The notes beneath the pieces are model-generated. The model made no database searches. It worked only from the letters and a program-made list of their open reading frames with translations, and was not told where the DNA came from. Made by a program: the position numbers and the translations under genes. From JBHYDC01 sp051861205 (GTDB lineage Bacteria; Pseudomonadota; Alphaproteobacteria; Rhizobiales; Pleomorphomonadaceae), in contig JBHYDC010000006.1 in NCBI GenBank assembly GCA_051861205.1, forward strand, positions 132,346 to 196,345: DNA of 64,000 bases, in the 5' to 3' direction. The stretch's first letter is position 1, and every line of letters starts with the position of its first letter. Positions 17,817-26,232 of the stretch are shown in pieces.

Positions 17817-17878
17817 ACCAACGCCGCCACTCTCGCCGTGATCGCGATTTTTGACAAGCGCTGCATCGTGAATGCGTG

Positions 17879-19105
17879 CTACCCGCGCCGCAGCACCGTC
17901 ACCACTTCAATGTGGCTGGACCAGAGAAACTGATCCACCGGCGTGACACTCTCGATCCGGTATCCTCCGTCCACCATCACCCGCAAATCCCGCGCAAGCG
18001 TCGCCGGGTTGCAACTCACGGCCACCACCGTCGGCACCTTGGACCGTGCAATCCAGCCGCTCTGCTCGGCGGCTCCCGTCCGGGGCGGGTCGAACACCAC
18101 CGCGTCGAAGGCGTCGAGTTCCTTCTCCACCAGCGGCCGCCGCGCCAGATCCCGCCGCTCGGCGACCACCCGCCGCCGGCCGGCCATTCGCGCCGCCTTG
18201 TCGAGCGCCGCCACGGCGCCTGCATCGCCCTCCGCCGCGAAAACCTCCGCGCCCCGTGCCAGCCTTAGCGAGAAGGTGCCAACCCCGGCGTAGAGATCCG
18301 CCACCTTCTTCGCCTTCGTCATCGCGGCGAGCACGATCGCCGCCATTGCCTCCTCCGCCTCGGGCGACGCCTGCAGGAATCCGCCCGGCGGCGGCACCAC
18401 CGGCAGGCCGTCGATCATCACCACCGGCGCCCGTCGCTCGACCACGGCTTCCCCGGCCACCGCCAGCCGCGCCAGATCGAACCGCACCGCGAGATCGATC
18501 AGCGGCAGGCGCACACGCTCCACGTCCTTGGCCGCGATGCCCGATACCGCCACGTCGAAGCCGTGTTCACCCATCGTCACGGTCAGGTCCAGCGCCGTCT
18601 TCTTCGGCTGCAACAGCGACGTGATCGCCTCCAGCGCCGGCATCACGGCCAGCATCCCCGGCACCACCACGAAGCAAACCTCGATCGGCACGATCCGGTG
18701 GCTCGCCCGTTCGTTGAACCCCACCACCGCCCGGTGCCCCACGATCATGCCGGCGAAGGTGGCGCGCCGCCGCGCGTGCGGCGAGGTCGCGATCGTCAGC
18801 CCCACCTCGGGCGATAGCCCCCGGTCCGCCAGCGCATCCACCACCAGCCGCCGCTTGAAATCGAGATACGGCCCGGCCGCCATGTGTTGAAGCAGGCAGC
18901 CCCCGCACACGCCGAAGTGAGGGCAGGGCGCCTCCACCCGGTCGGGGCTTGCGTCCAGCACCTGCACATTGCGCGCCCGCTCCCCGTCGATGTCGGCGGT
19001 CACCCGCTCGCCGGGCAGCGTGTAAGGCACGAACACGGTGCGCCCTTCAAGATGGGCCACGCCGTCGGCTCGGTGGCCCACGCTTTCGATCATCAGCTCA
19101 GCCAC
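17879..19105 (-). CDS. 23S rRNA/tRNA (uracil-5-)-methyltransferase (RlmD/TrmA class)
   Basis: 408 residues from a GTG at 19105 (V-A-E-L-M-I-E-S-V-G), which has GGGAG eight bases upstream; an ATG at 19093 is the alternative. Residues 1-50 form a TRAM RNA-binding domain. The iron-sulfur cysteines are C61, C67 and C70 (CPHFGVCGGC), with a later Cys in IEVCFVV. The C-terminal SAM methyltransferase domain has VADLYAGVGTFSLRLARGAEV, the FDPPRTGA motif and the catalytic cysteine in VAVSCNPATLARD. It overlaps the end of tlyA by 8 bases, so the two rRNA-modification genes are probably translationally coupled. It is shorter than E. coli RlmD (433), and which uridine it modifies is not certain. Confidence 0.92.
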   Translation of the reverse strand: MAELMIESVGHRADGVAHLEGRTVFVPYTLPGERVTADIDGERARNVQVLDASPDRVEAPCPHFGVCGGCLLQHMAAGPYLDFKRRLVVDALADRGLSPEVGLTIATSPHARRRATFAGMIVGHRAVVGFNERASHRIVPIEVCFVVVPGMLAVMPALEAITSLLQPKKTALDLTVTMGEHGFDVAVSGIAAKDVERVRLPLIDLAVRFDLARLAVAGEAVVERRAPVVMIDGLPVVPPPGGFLQASPEAEEAMAAIVLAAMTKAKKVADLYAGVGTFSLRLARGAEVFAAEGDAGAVAALDKAARMAGRRRVVAERRDLARRPLVEKELDAFDAVVFDPPRTGAAEQSGWIARSKVPTVVAVSCNPATLARDLRVMVDGGYRIESVTPVDQFLWSSHIEVVTVLRRG

Positions 19106-19832
19106 GCACCGCTCCCAAAAGAAACTCGATATTGCCGTCGCCGCCCGTGATTGGAGAGCGCTCAAGCCCAACAGTCCGCCATCCGTCCCGCCCGTCGAGC
19201 CAGCCGCGGATATCGTCCGCCACCGCCAGCCCCACGTCTTCCGCAACGATTCCGCCCTTGCCGATCCGCTCGCGCCCAGCTTCGAACTGCGGCTTGACGA
19301 GGAACACCCCGCATGCCCCTCGCGCGGCCAGCCCAAGCGCTGGCGGCAGCGCAAGCTTCAGCGATATGAACGACACGTCGCAAACCAGCACGTCCGGCAC
19401 CTCCGCCAGATCCCCCGCCGCCAGATCCCGGGCGTTCAGCCCTTCGAGGCTCACCACCCGCGCGTCCCCCGCAATCTTCGGATGCATCTGCTCATGCCCC
19501 ACGTCGATCGCGATCACCCGCGCTGCGCCCCGCTCCAGCAGCACCTGCGTGAACCCGCCCGTCGAGGCCCCGATGTCCAGGCACACCCGTCCCGCCGGGT
19601 CGAACCCGAACAGATCCAGCCCCGTCTTCAGCTTCAGCGCCGCGCGAGAAACATACCGCGCCGCCGGATCCTCGATGCCGAGCATCGCCTCAGCACTCAC
19701 CATCTCGCCCGGCTTGTCGCCCGCCCGCCCGTTCACCGTCACATGGCCGCGCAAAATCGCATCGCGGGCTCTAGCGCGCGTGTCGCAAAGGCCGCGAAGA
19801 ACGAGCAGCTGGTCAAGTCGCATGCGGGACAT
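19098..19832 (-). CDS. tlyA: TlyA family rRNA (cytidine-2'-O)-methyltransferase
   Basis: 244 residues. An N-terminal S4 RNA-binding domain (RLDQLLVLRGLCDTRARARDAILRGHVTVNG) is followed by a Rossmann methyltransferase domain with the SAM motif CLDIGASTGGFTQVLLERGAARV. Segments DVLVCDVSFISLKLALP and FLVKPQFEAGRE are diagnostic. TlyA proteins methylate ribose of 16S and/or 23S rRNA; some members are called haemolysins. Start at 19832 or the in-frame ATG at 19823 (MRLDQLL); neither has a strong ribosome binding site. In many rhizobia tlyA follows xseB-dxs, but here those genes lie 4 kb away on the other strand. Confidence 0.93.
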   Translation of the reverse strand: MSRMRLDQLLVLRGLCDTRARARDAILRGHVTVNGRAGDKPGEMVSAEAMLGIEDPAARYVSRAALKLKTGLDLFGFDPAGRVCLDIGASTGGFTQVLLERGAARVIAIDVGHEQMHPKIAGDARVVSLEGLNARDLAAGDLAEVPDVLVCDVSFISLKLALPPALGLAARGACGVFLVKPQFEAGRERIGKGGIVAEDVGLAVADDIRGWLDGRDGWRTVGLERSPITGGDGNIEFLLGAVRG

Positions 19833-19956
19833 GGCGCTGTGTGGCCGATCCTGCCCCCCGTTGGCAAGCGGAATGCCTCTCACAGCGGGATGACAGCCCT
19901 CGTCCACCCGCATACCCTAAGGCCCCGCACCGCCCCGATGCGCTCCAAGGCCCCTC

Positions 19957-20889
19957 ATGACGCTCACCTTCAACCGCAGCTTCGACCCCACCCACGGCAC
20001 GCCGGTTGAAATCGCGCCCGGCATTCGCCGGCTCACCGCGCCCAATCCTGGCGCCTACACCTTCCACGGCACCAACACCTATCTCGTCGGCACCGATCGC
20101 CTCGTGATCATCGACCCCGGCCCGGACGATCCCGCCCACCTCGCGGCCATCCTGCACGCGGCGGCCGGCGCGTCCGTCACCCACATTCTCGTCACGCACA
20201 CCCACCGCGATCATTCCCCCGCCGCCCGCCCGCTGGCCGCCGCAACCAACGCCTCCATTCTCGGCGCCGCGCCGCATGTCTTCGCCCGTCCGCTTCACCT
20301 CGGTGAGACCAACCCGCTCGACGCCGCCGCCGACCTCGACCATCGCCCGGATCAGCCGCTCGCCGACGGCGAAACCCTCGCCGCACCCGCCGGCCGCTTC
20401 ATCGCCGTCGCCACGCCCGGCCATGCCGCGAACCATCTCGCTTTCGCGCTGGAGGGCTCCGGCCACCTCTTTTCCGGCGACCATGTCATGGCATGGTCCA
20501 CCTCCATCGTCGCCCCGCCCGATGGTTCGATGGCCGATTACATGGCCTCGCTGGACCGCGTCGCTGCCCGGCCCGAAAGCATCTATCTCCCCGGTCACGG
20601 CGGTCCGGTCCATGATGCCGCGTCCTTTGTCGAAGGGCTCAAAGCCCACCGCCACGCCCGCGAAGCCGCCGTCCTTGCCGCCCTTGCTCGCGGCGCCCGC
20701 ACCATCCCGGAGATTGTCCGCGACGTTTACACCGACGTTGACCCAAAGCTCTGGCCCGCCGCCGGTCTCTCCGTCTTCGCTCAGCTCGAATGGCTCGTCC
20801 AAAAAGGCCGCGTCGCCACGCCGGACGATCCGCGCCTCGACGGCCGCTACGAAATCGCCGGCCCGCTCAGCCCGCCGGCCGCTTCATGA
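19957..20889 (+). CDS. MBL-fold metallo-hydrolase
   Basis: 310 residues. The metallo-beta-lactamase motif H-T-H-R-D-H is at residues 81-86 (HILVTHTHRDHSPAARPL), with further ligands in VATPGHAANHLAFAL and LFSGDHVMAW, and a terminal YLPGHGGPV. The C-terminal ~70 residues (winged-helix-like, TIPEIVRDVYTDVDPKLWPAAGLSVFAQLEWL) match the LACTB2-type hydrolases, some of which are endoribonucleases. The substrate is unknown. Its 3' end overlaps the convergent DUF1499 gene by 23 bases. Confidence 0.9.
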   Translation: MTLTFNRSFDPTHGTPVEIAPGIRRLTAPNPGAYTFHGTNTYLVGTDRLVIIDPGPDDPAHLAAILHAAAGASVTHILVTHTHRDHSPAARPLAAATNASILGAAPHVFARPLHLGETNPLDAAADLDHRPDQPLADGETLAAPAGRFIAVATPGHAANHLAFALEGSGHLFSGDHVMAWSTSIVAPPDGSMADYMASLDRVAARPESIYLPGHGGPVHDAASFVEGLKAHRHAREAAVLAALARGARTIPEIVRDVYTDVDPKLWPAAGLSVFAQLEWLVQKGRVATPDDPRLDGRYEIAGPLSPPAAS

Positions 20890-21640
20890 TCTCGTCCAGC
20901 TTGGCGTAGAAATCCCGGATCCGCCGTGCATTCTCACCCAGGTCGCGCATGGGAAAACCGGATGCCGATCGCACATCGATGCGCGATCCGCCCACGTCCG
21001 CCGTAATGCGCACGGCCACCATATGGTCCATCCCGAAGGGCAGGGTGCGCGCGGTCGCCTCCAGCCAGCCGGCTTCGGTTTCCGCCGCCGGCTCGGCTTC
21101 GGCCGTTTTTGTCCACCCAAGCTCGTTGATCGCCGACCGCGCCGCCGCCTGCGCTTCCACGGTGGAAAGCGGCAGCAGCCGTCCCACCACATCCGGATAG
21201 GCCGCCGTTTGCAGGCGCGGGTAATCGGCTTGGCTCGCCAGATCGCCCAGCGGCGCCGCCGTCGGTGCAGGCCGCGTGCGGAAGGGCGGCCGGTTGTCGA
21301 GATCGGTCGAAACGTCGTCGATGGCCGGATAGATCACCGCCGCTACGCCCGCCCCCATGAACGGCGCCGCCACGATCGCCAGCGCCAGGAAGGCCGGCAC
21401 CGTGCTCCCGAACCCGGTCGCGCCCGTCCACCAGATGTCCGTCCACGCCGCCGCCAAAAACCCGATGCCGATCACGCACAGAACCAGCGTGCCCGCCAGC
21501 GCGGCCAGCAACGTCGGCGTATCGATCCAGCCGAACCAGCGCGCCGCCGCCGCCTCGATCATGATCACCAACGCAAGGCGCGACAGCACCCGCGTGGACC
21601 AGACCCCGGTCGCCGGGCGTGGCGGCAGCGGCTTCAGCAT
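20867..21640 (-). CDS. DUF1499 domain membrane protein
   Basis: 257 residues. The N-terminal ~110 residues contain three hydrophobic segments (for example TLLAALAGTLVLCVIGIGFLAAAW and FLALAIVAAPFMGAGVAAVIYP), and the C-terminal half (YPDVVGRLLPLSTVEAQAAARSAINELGW, FGMDHMVAVRI, RIDVRSASGFPMRDLGENARRIRDF) follows the DUF1499 pattern. Function is unknown. It is the downstream neighbour of the J-protein gene on the same strand (13-base gap), so the two may share a transcript. Confidence 0.85.
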   Translation of the reverse strand: MLKPLPPRPATGVWSTRVLSRLALVIMIEAAAARWFGWIDTPTLLAALAGTLVLCVIGIGFLAAAWTDIWWTGATGFGSTVPAFLALAIVAAPFMGAGVAAVIYPAIDDVSTDLDNRPPFRTRPAPTAAPLGDLASQADYPRLQTAAYPDVVGRLLPLSTVEAQAAARSAINELGWTKTAEAEPAAETEAGWLEATARTLPFGMDHMVAVRITADVGGSRIDVRSASGFPMRDLGENARRIRDFYAKLDEIMKRPAG

Positions 21641-21653
21641 GGCGCCTGCGGCA

Positions 21654-22625
21654 TCAGCCGCCCTCCGGTCCGCGTGGGTTCGAAGGCCGCATCTCGCGCC
21701 ACCGCTTCATCAATTGCTCCAGGCCTGCGTCCGGTCCGTCCGGCAAAATGATGCGCGGCGTCACATAGATGTCGCCCCGGTTGCCCGCCTTATCCGGCAG
21801 GCCCTTGCCCTTCAGCCGCAGCGGCCGGGTGCCGGTCATGCCCGCCGGCAGCGTCATTTCCACTTGGCCTTCCAGCGTCGGCACGCGCACCTTGGCGCCC
21901 AGCACCGCCTCGTCCAGCGAAACCGGCAGGTCCAAGCGCAAATTGGCTCCGTCCGGCCGGAACACCGCATGCGGCTCATAGACGAGAATCACGATCGCAT
22001 CGCCCGGCGGCGTGCCTTCGCCGCCCTGGCCCTTCAGGCGCATCTGCTGCCCCACCTCGAACCCCGGCGGGATCTTCACGTCCAGCGTCCGCCCGCTCGG
22101 CAGCGACACGCGCACCTTGCCAGACCCCACGATGTCCTCCAGCGCCACCCGCGCCGTAACCATCACGTCGGGCCCTTTGGCCATCGTCGCCGTGCCGCTC
22201 ATGCCGATATCGGGTTCGAAGGGCGAGGCGCGCTTGCGGCCCGCGCGCCCATTGCGGGCGCCGGCTGTCGAAAAGCCTGAGAAGGCATCGCCGAAAATCT
22301 CGTTGAGAATGTCCTCCGTCCCGCGCGGATCGCCCGTGCTTTTGCCACGCGCGCCCGGCCCGCCGCGTCCCGCCCCGAAGCCTTCGAAGCCTTGAAAGCG
22401 CGGTTTGCCGTCCGGCCCGATTTCCCCGGCGTCGAATTGCCGCCGCTTGGCCGCGTCGCCCAGAATTTCGTAAGCCGAATTGGCCTCGGAAAACCGCTCC
22501 TGCGACTTCGGATCCGTCGATTTGGTGTCGGGGTGGTGCTCCTTGGCAAGCTTGCGGAAGGCTTTCTTGATCTCCGCTTCGCTGGCGCTTCTCGGCACGC
22601 CCAGGACCTCGTATGGGTCGCGCAT
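21654..22625 (-). CDS. J-domain co-chaperone without zinc finger (CbpA-like)
   Basis: 323 residues. The J domain (DPYEVLGVPRSASEAEIKKAFRKLAKEHHPDTK) has an intact HPD motif that stimulates DnaK. A Gly/Arg-rich linker (residues ~75-130) follows, then two C-terminal substrate-binding beta domains (SLPSGRTLDVKIPPGFEVGQQMRLKGQG; TLPAGMTGTRPLRLKGKGLP). There are no CxxCxGxG repeats, so it is a class B, CbpA-type protein, not DnaJ itself. It diverges from pdxH, a pairing seen in other alphaproteobacteria. Confidence 0.93.
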   Translation of the reverse strand: MRDPYEVLGVPRSASEAEIKKAFRKLAKEHHPDTKSTDPKSQERFSEANSAYEILGDAAKRRQFDAGEIGPDGKPRFQGFEGFGAGRGGPGARGKSTGDPRGTEDILNEIFGDAFSGFSTAGARNGRAGRKRASPFEPDIGMSGTATMAKGPDVMVTARVALEDIVGSGKVRVSLPSGRTLDVKIPPGFEVGQQMRLKGQGGEGTPPGDAIVILVYEPHAVFRPDGANLRLDLPVSLDEAVLGAKVRVPTLEGQVEMTLPAGMTGTRPLRLKGKGLPDKAGNRGDIYVTPRIILPDGPDAGLEQLMKRWREMRPSNPRGPEGG

Positions 22626-22839
22626 CTCTCGTGTCTTCCTCGTAAGGCTGGTGTGGGGCTTGGCGGAATCAGCCGGATTTTATCTGGTAATCGGCTGCCT
22701 TGCGTTAAAGAACGCACCCACCTTCGCGCTCTTTCGATTCTCGTCGGCCGAATGTTATCACGGTATGAGGTGTTTCCAGCCGCCTCCGGTCGGACTATAT
22801 CGGCTTGAGTCCGCCCACGTCCGAGGTAGCCGCTTTCAA
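22626..22839. promoter_or_regulatory. Divergent region between the J-protein gene and pdxH
   Basis: 214 bases that must hold promoters for both genes. Several open frames cross it without support. No clear -35/-10 pair could be singled out. Confidence 0.35.
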
Positions 22840-23457
22840 ATGACAGAGACCGCCGCCCAGTCGCCCGATTTCACGCAAGCGGACGAGCCCTACCGCCTCT
22901 TCGCCTCCTGGCTGAACGATGCTGAAACCAGCGAGCCCAACGATCCCAACGCCATGGCGCTCGCCACCGTGGACGAAACCGGCTTGCCCAACGTCCGCAT
23001 GGTCCTCCTCAAGGGTTTCGACGCGCGCGGCTTTGTGTTTTACACGAACTTCGAAAGCCGCAAGGGCCGCGAATGCCTGTCCGCCGGCAAGGCCGCGCTT
23101 CTGTTTCACTGGAAGTCCCGCCGCCGTCAGATCCGCGTGCGCGGTGTCGTCCAGCCGGTCTCGAATGCCGAGGCGGATGAGTATTACGCCAGCCGCCCCC
23201 GCGGCAGCCGCATCGGCGCTTGGGCCTCCAAGCAGTCGCGCCCGCTCGAAAGCCGCTTCGCGCTCGAAAAGGCCGTCGCCGAATACACCGCCAAGTTCGG
23301 CCTTGGCGAAATCCCGCGCCCGCCTCATTGGTCGGGCCTTCGCATCGAACCCGTCTCCATCGAGTTTTGGCAAGACGGGCTGTTCCGCCTCCACGACCGC
23401 GTCGAATTCGTTGCGGATGCGGCCGGCGGGTGGCAGAAGACCCGGCTTTACCCCTAG
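22840..23457 (+). CDS. pdxH: Pyridoxamine 5'-phosphate oxidase
   Basis: 205 residues from ATG 22840. PdxH oxidises pyridoxine or pyridoxamine phosphate to pyridoxal phosphate with FMN. The family pattern is visible: PNAMALATVDETGLPNVRMVLLKGFDARGFVFYTNFESRKG, AALLFHWKSRRRQIRVRG, ASRPRGSRIGAWASKQSRPL and the C-terminal block with IEFWQDGLFRLHDRV. The stop codon touches a long perfect palindrome. A much longer in-frame extension upstream covers the divergent promoter region and is rejected. Confidence 0.96.
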   Translation: MTETAAQSPDFTQADEPYRLFASWLNDAETSEPNDPNAMALATVDETGLPNVRMVLLKGFDARGFVFYTNFESRKGRECLSAGKAALLFHWKSRRRQIRVRGVVQPVSNAEADEYYASRPRGSRIGAWASKQSRPLESRFALEKAVAEYTAKFGLGEIPRPPHWSGLRIEPVSIEFWQDGLFRLHDRVEFVADAAGGWQKTRLYP

Positions 23458-23574
23458 ATCATTTTGCATCTCTTTTGACGGAATCGTCAAAAGAGATGCA
23501 AAATGATCAAATTCAATAGCTTAGAGCATGCTGTGACCGAAAAACCGTTTCCACTTTTTCGCAGCATGCTCTAA
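23457..23574. repeat. Mosaic palindromic intergenic element (RIME-like)
   Basis: Two adjoining palindromes fill the pdxH-xseB gap. The first is a perfect 24-bp stem with a GAAT loop (23457-23480 with 23485-23508). The second has outer arms TTAGAGCATGCTG (23521-23533) and CAGCATGCTCTAA (23562-23574) and inner arms CGAAAAA and TTTTTCG (23538-23544, 23555-23561) around CCGTTTCCAC. The second resembles, from memory, the abundant AGAGCATG...CATGCTCT palindromes of rhizobial intergenic mosaic elements. The first stem could also act as a bidirectional terminator. Confidence 0.8.
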
Positions 23575-23597
23575 ACCCTGAGCGACAGGCGAGCCCC

Positions 23598-23843
23598 ATG
23601 ACCCAGCCGATCGACGTCACCGCCCTCACCTTCGAGCAGGCCCTTAAGGAGCTTGAAGGCATCGTCGCCCGGCTGGAACAAGGTCAGGTCCCGCTTGAAG
23701 AATCGATTACCATCTATGAGCGCGGCGACGCGCTGCGCGCCCATTGCGACAAGCTGTTGCGGGCGGCTGAAGCTAAGGTCGAGAAGGTTCGCCTCGCCGC
23801 GAACGGCAAACCCGCCGGCACCGAACCGCTCGACGTCGACTGA
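23598..23843 (+). CDS. xseB: Exodeoxyribonuclease VII small subunit
   Basis: 81 residues. The helical sequence TFEQALKELEGIVARLEQGQVPLEESITIYERGDALRAHCDKLLRAAEAKVEKV is the XseB pattern. Together with XseA (not in this window) it forms exonuclease VII, which degrades single-stranded DNA. It precedes dxs by 109 bases, the usual order in alphaproteobacteria. Confidence 0.95.
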   Translation: MTQPIDVTALTFEQALKELEGIVARLEQGQVPLEESITIYERGDALRAHCDKLLRAAEAKVEKVRLAANGKPAGTEPLDVD

Positions 23844-23952
23844 GCGCTCCGCCGAACGGTATCATCCGGTTGCACTGCAGCAGCGCTCTCGTTTGATCAA
23901 TGTCCGTTCCCCTGATATTGCGTAATGTGTCATCACGATCCAGGCTCCCCCC

Positions 23953-25869
23953 GTGACCAGACCGCAGACGCCGCTCCTCGACCAGATCCACTCCACCGCA
24001 GACATGAAGCCCCTCACTACGGCCGAGCTTAAGCAGCTCGCCGCCGAGGTTCGGGCCGAAATGATCGATGCGGTCTCCGTCACAGGCGGTCATCTCGGGG
24101 CCGGCCTTGGCGTCGTGGAACTCACGGTCGCGCTTCACGCCGTCTTCGACACCCCCGCCGACCGCCTGATCTGGGACGTCGGGCACCAGGCCTATCCGCA
24201 CAAGATCCTCACCGGCCGGCGAGACCGCATCCGCACGCTGCGTCAGCCCGGCGGTCTTTCCGGCTTCACGCGCCGCTCCGAAAGCGACTTCGATCCCTTC
24301 GGCGCCGCCCATTCCTCCACGTCCATCTCCGCCGGTCTCGGCATGGCCGTCGCGCGCGATCTGGCGGGCGGCAAGAACAACGTGGTCGCGATCATCGGCG
24401 ATGGCGCCATGTCCGCCGGCATGGCCTACGAGGCAATGAACAACGCCGGCGCGATGGACAGCCGCCTTGTCGTCATCCTCAACGACAACGACATGTCGAT
24501 CGCCCCGCCCACCGGCGCCATGAGCGCCTATCTAGCCCGCCTCGTTTCCGGCCCCACCTACCGCTCCTTCCGCGAGGTGCTAAAGCAGCTCGCCCGCGTC
24601 CTGCCCAAATCGCTCCAGCGCAAGGCCGCCCGCGCCGAGGAATACGCCCGCGCCTTCTTTGCCGGCGGCACGCTGTTCGAGGAGCTTGGCTTCTACTATG
24701 TCGGCCCGGTCGACGGTCATAACCTCGACCACCTCCTGCCGATCCTGAAAAACGTGCGCGACGCCACCGAGGGGCCCATCCTCGTCCATGTCATCACGCA
24801 AAAGGGCAAAGGCTACGCCCCCGCCGAAGCCGCCGCCGACAAATACCACGGCGTGAACCGCTTCGACGTCGTCACCGGCACGCAGATGAAGCCGAAGTCC
24901 AACGCCCCCAGCTACACCGCCGTCTTCGCCGACGCGCTGATCGCCGAAGCCCAGACCGACGAGCGTATCGTCGCCGTCACCGCCGCCATGCCCAACGGCA
25001 CCGGCCTTGATCGCTTCGCCGAAATTTTCCCGGCCCGCTTCTTCGATGTGGGCATCGCCGAGCAGCACGCCGTCACCTTCGCCGCGGGCATGGCAACCGA
25101 GGGTCTGAAGCCCTTTTGCGCCATCTACTCCACCTTCCTTCAGCGCGCCTACGATCAGGTCGTCCACGACGTCGCGATCCAGAACCTGCCCGTCCGCTTC
25201 CCGATCGACCGCGCCGGTCTCGTCGGGGCCGACGGCGCCACTCACGCCGGTTCGTTCGACGTCGCCTACCTCGGCTGCATCCCGAACATGGTCATCATGG
25301 CCGCCGCCGACGAGGCGGAGCTGAAGCACATGATCACCACCTCGGCCCATTACGACGCCGGCCCCATCGCCTTCCGCTATCCGCGCGGCGAGGGCACCGG
25401 CGTCGATATGCCCGCTGTGGGTCAAATCCTGGAGATCGGGCGCGGCCGCATCATCCGCGAGGGCACCAAGATCGCCATCCTCTCGCTTGGAACCCGCCTT
25501 GCCGAAGCGCTGAAAGCCGCCGAAGAGCTTGAAGCCTTCGGCCTCTCCACCACCGTCGCCGACGCCCGCTTCGCCAAGCCGCTCGACCGCGATCTGATCC
25601 GCCGCCTCGCCCGCGAGCACGAAGTGCTCATCACCGTCGAGGAAGGCTCAGTCGGCGGGTTTTCGTCCTTCGTCCTCCACGCCCTCGCCGAAGACGGCCT
25701 CTTGGATCACGGCCTGAAAATACGGCCCATCATCCTGCCCGACGTCTTCCTCGATCACGACAAGCCCGAAACTCTCTACGCACGGGCAGGGCTGGACGCC
25801 GGCGGCATCGTCGCCACCGTCTTCAATGCGTTGGGCATGGAAAAAATCGGCCTAACCGACCGCGCCTAA
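23953..25869 (+). CDS. dxs: 1-deoxy-D-xylulose-5-phosphate synthase (GTG start)
   Basis: 638 residues. Dxs condenses pyruvate and glyceraldehyde-3-phosphate with thiamine diphosphate, the first step of the MEP isoprenoid pathway. Motifs include GHLGAGLGVVELTVALHAVFDTP, VGHQAYPHKILTGR, the TPP motif GDGAMSAGMAYEAMNNAG, and the transketolase pyrimidine block FDVGIAEQHAVTFAAGMA. The start is a GTG (V/M-T-R-P-Q-T-P-L-L-D-Q-I-H) with a poor ribosome binding site, suggesting coupling to xseB upstream. Confidence 0.97.
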   Translation: MTRPQTPLLDQIHSTADMKPLTTAELKQLAAEVRAEMIDAVSVTGGHLGAGLGVVELTVALHAVFDTPADRLIWDVGHQAYPHKILTGRRDRIRTLRQPGGLSGFTRRSESDFDPFGAAHSSTSISAGLGMAVARDLAGGKNNVVAIIGDGAMSAGMAYEAMNNAGAMDSRLVVILNDNDMSIAPPTGAMSAYLARLVSGPTYRSFREVLKQLARVLPKSLQRKAARAEEYARAFFAGGTLFEELGFYYVGPVDGHNLDHLLPILKNVRDATEGPILVHVITQKGKGYAPAEAAADKYHGVNRFDVVTGTQMKPKSNAPSYTAVFADALIAEAQTDERIVAVTAAMPNGTGLDRFAEIFPARFFDVGIAEQHAVTFAAGMATEGLKPFCAIYSTFLQRAYDQVVHDVAIQNLPVRFPIDRAGLVGADGATHAGSFDVAYLGCIPNMVIMAAADEAELKHMITTSAHYDAGPIAFRYPRGEGTGVDMPAVGQILEIGRGRIIREGTKIAILSLGTRLAEALKAAEELEAFGLSTTVADARFAKPLDRDLIRRLAREHEVLITVEEGSVGGFSSFVLHALAEDGLLDHGLKIRPIILPDVFLDHDKPETLYARAGLDAGGIVATVFNALGMEKIGLTDRA

Positions 25870-25902
25870 GCAATCGCATAGAAGTACCGGCGCGGCCCCG
25901 TC

Positions 25903-26232
25903 TCACGCCATCCAGAATACGCTCCGCAGCGGCACCACCACCGGTTCCTTCCGCTCGTTCGTGCGCATGATGTCCGCCATCGCCGCCCACCACCGCTGCA
26001 TCACCGGCTCGGCCGGCAGCGCGTCCATCGCGTGGTTCTTGCGCCGCCAGAGCACGGCGAACAGCACGTTCGTATCCTCGTCGAGGTGGATCGAGTAATC
26101 CGACACCCCGGCGTCCCTCAGCAGCGTCACCAATTCCGGCCAGATTTCGTCGTGCCGCTTGCGATACTCGTCAGCCATCCCCGCATTCAGAAACATCTTG
26201 AACGCGATTTTCTCATGTGTGCCAAGATTCAT
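25903..26232 (-). CDS. rhaM: L-rhamnose mutarotase
   Basis: 109 residues. RhaM (called RhaU in rhizobia) speeds interconversion of alpha- and beta-L-rhamnose. The family segments AFKMFLNAGMADEYRKRHDEIWPELVTLLRDAGVSDYSIHLDEDTNVLFAVLWR and the catalytic His in that first block are present. Its start overlaps the rhaQ stop by four bases (ATGA), so it is the last gene of the rhamnose transport operon. In Rhizobium leguminosarum the kinase gene rhaK follows at this point, but here dxs lies next, convergent. Confidence 0.93.
   Translation of the reverse strand: MNLGTHEKIAFKMFLNAGMADEYRKRHDEIWPELVTLLRDAGVSDYSIHLDEDTNVLFAVLWRRKNHAMDALPAEPVMQRWWAAMADIMRTNERKEPVVVPLRSVFWMA

Noticed and set aside
22480..22839. 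N-terminal extension of PdxH to 325 residues
   Set aside because: The extra 120 residues match no PdxH and overlap the divergent J-protein gene.
23457..23508. Terminator of pdxH only
   Set aside because: A 24-bp perfect stem without a T-run and joined to a second palindrome fits a mosaic repeat better, though it may also terminate transcripts.
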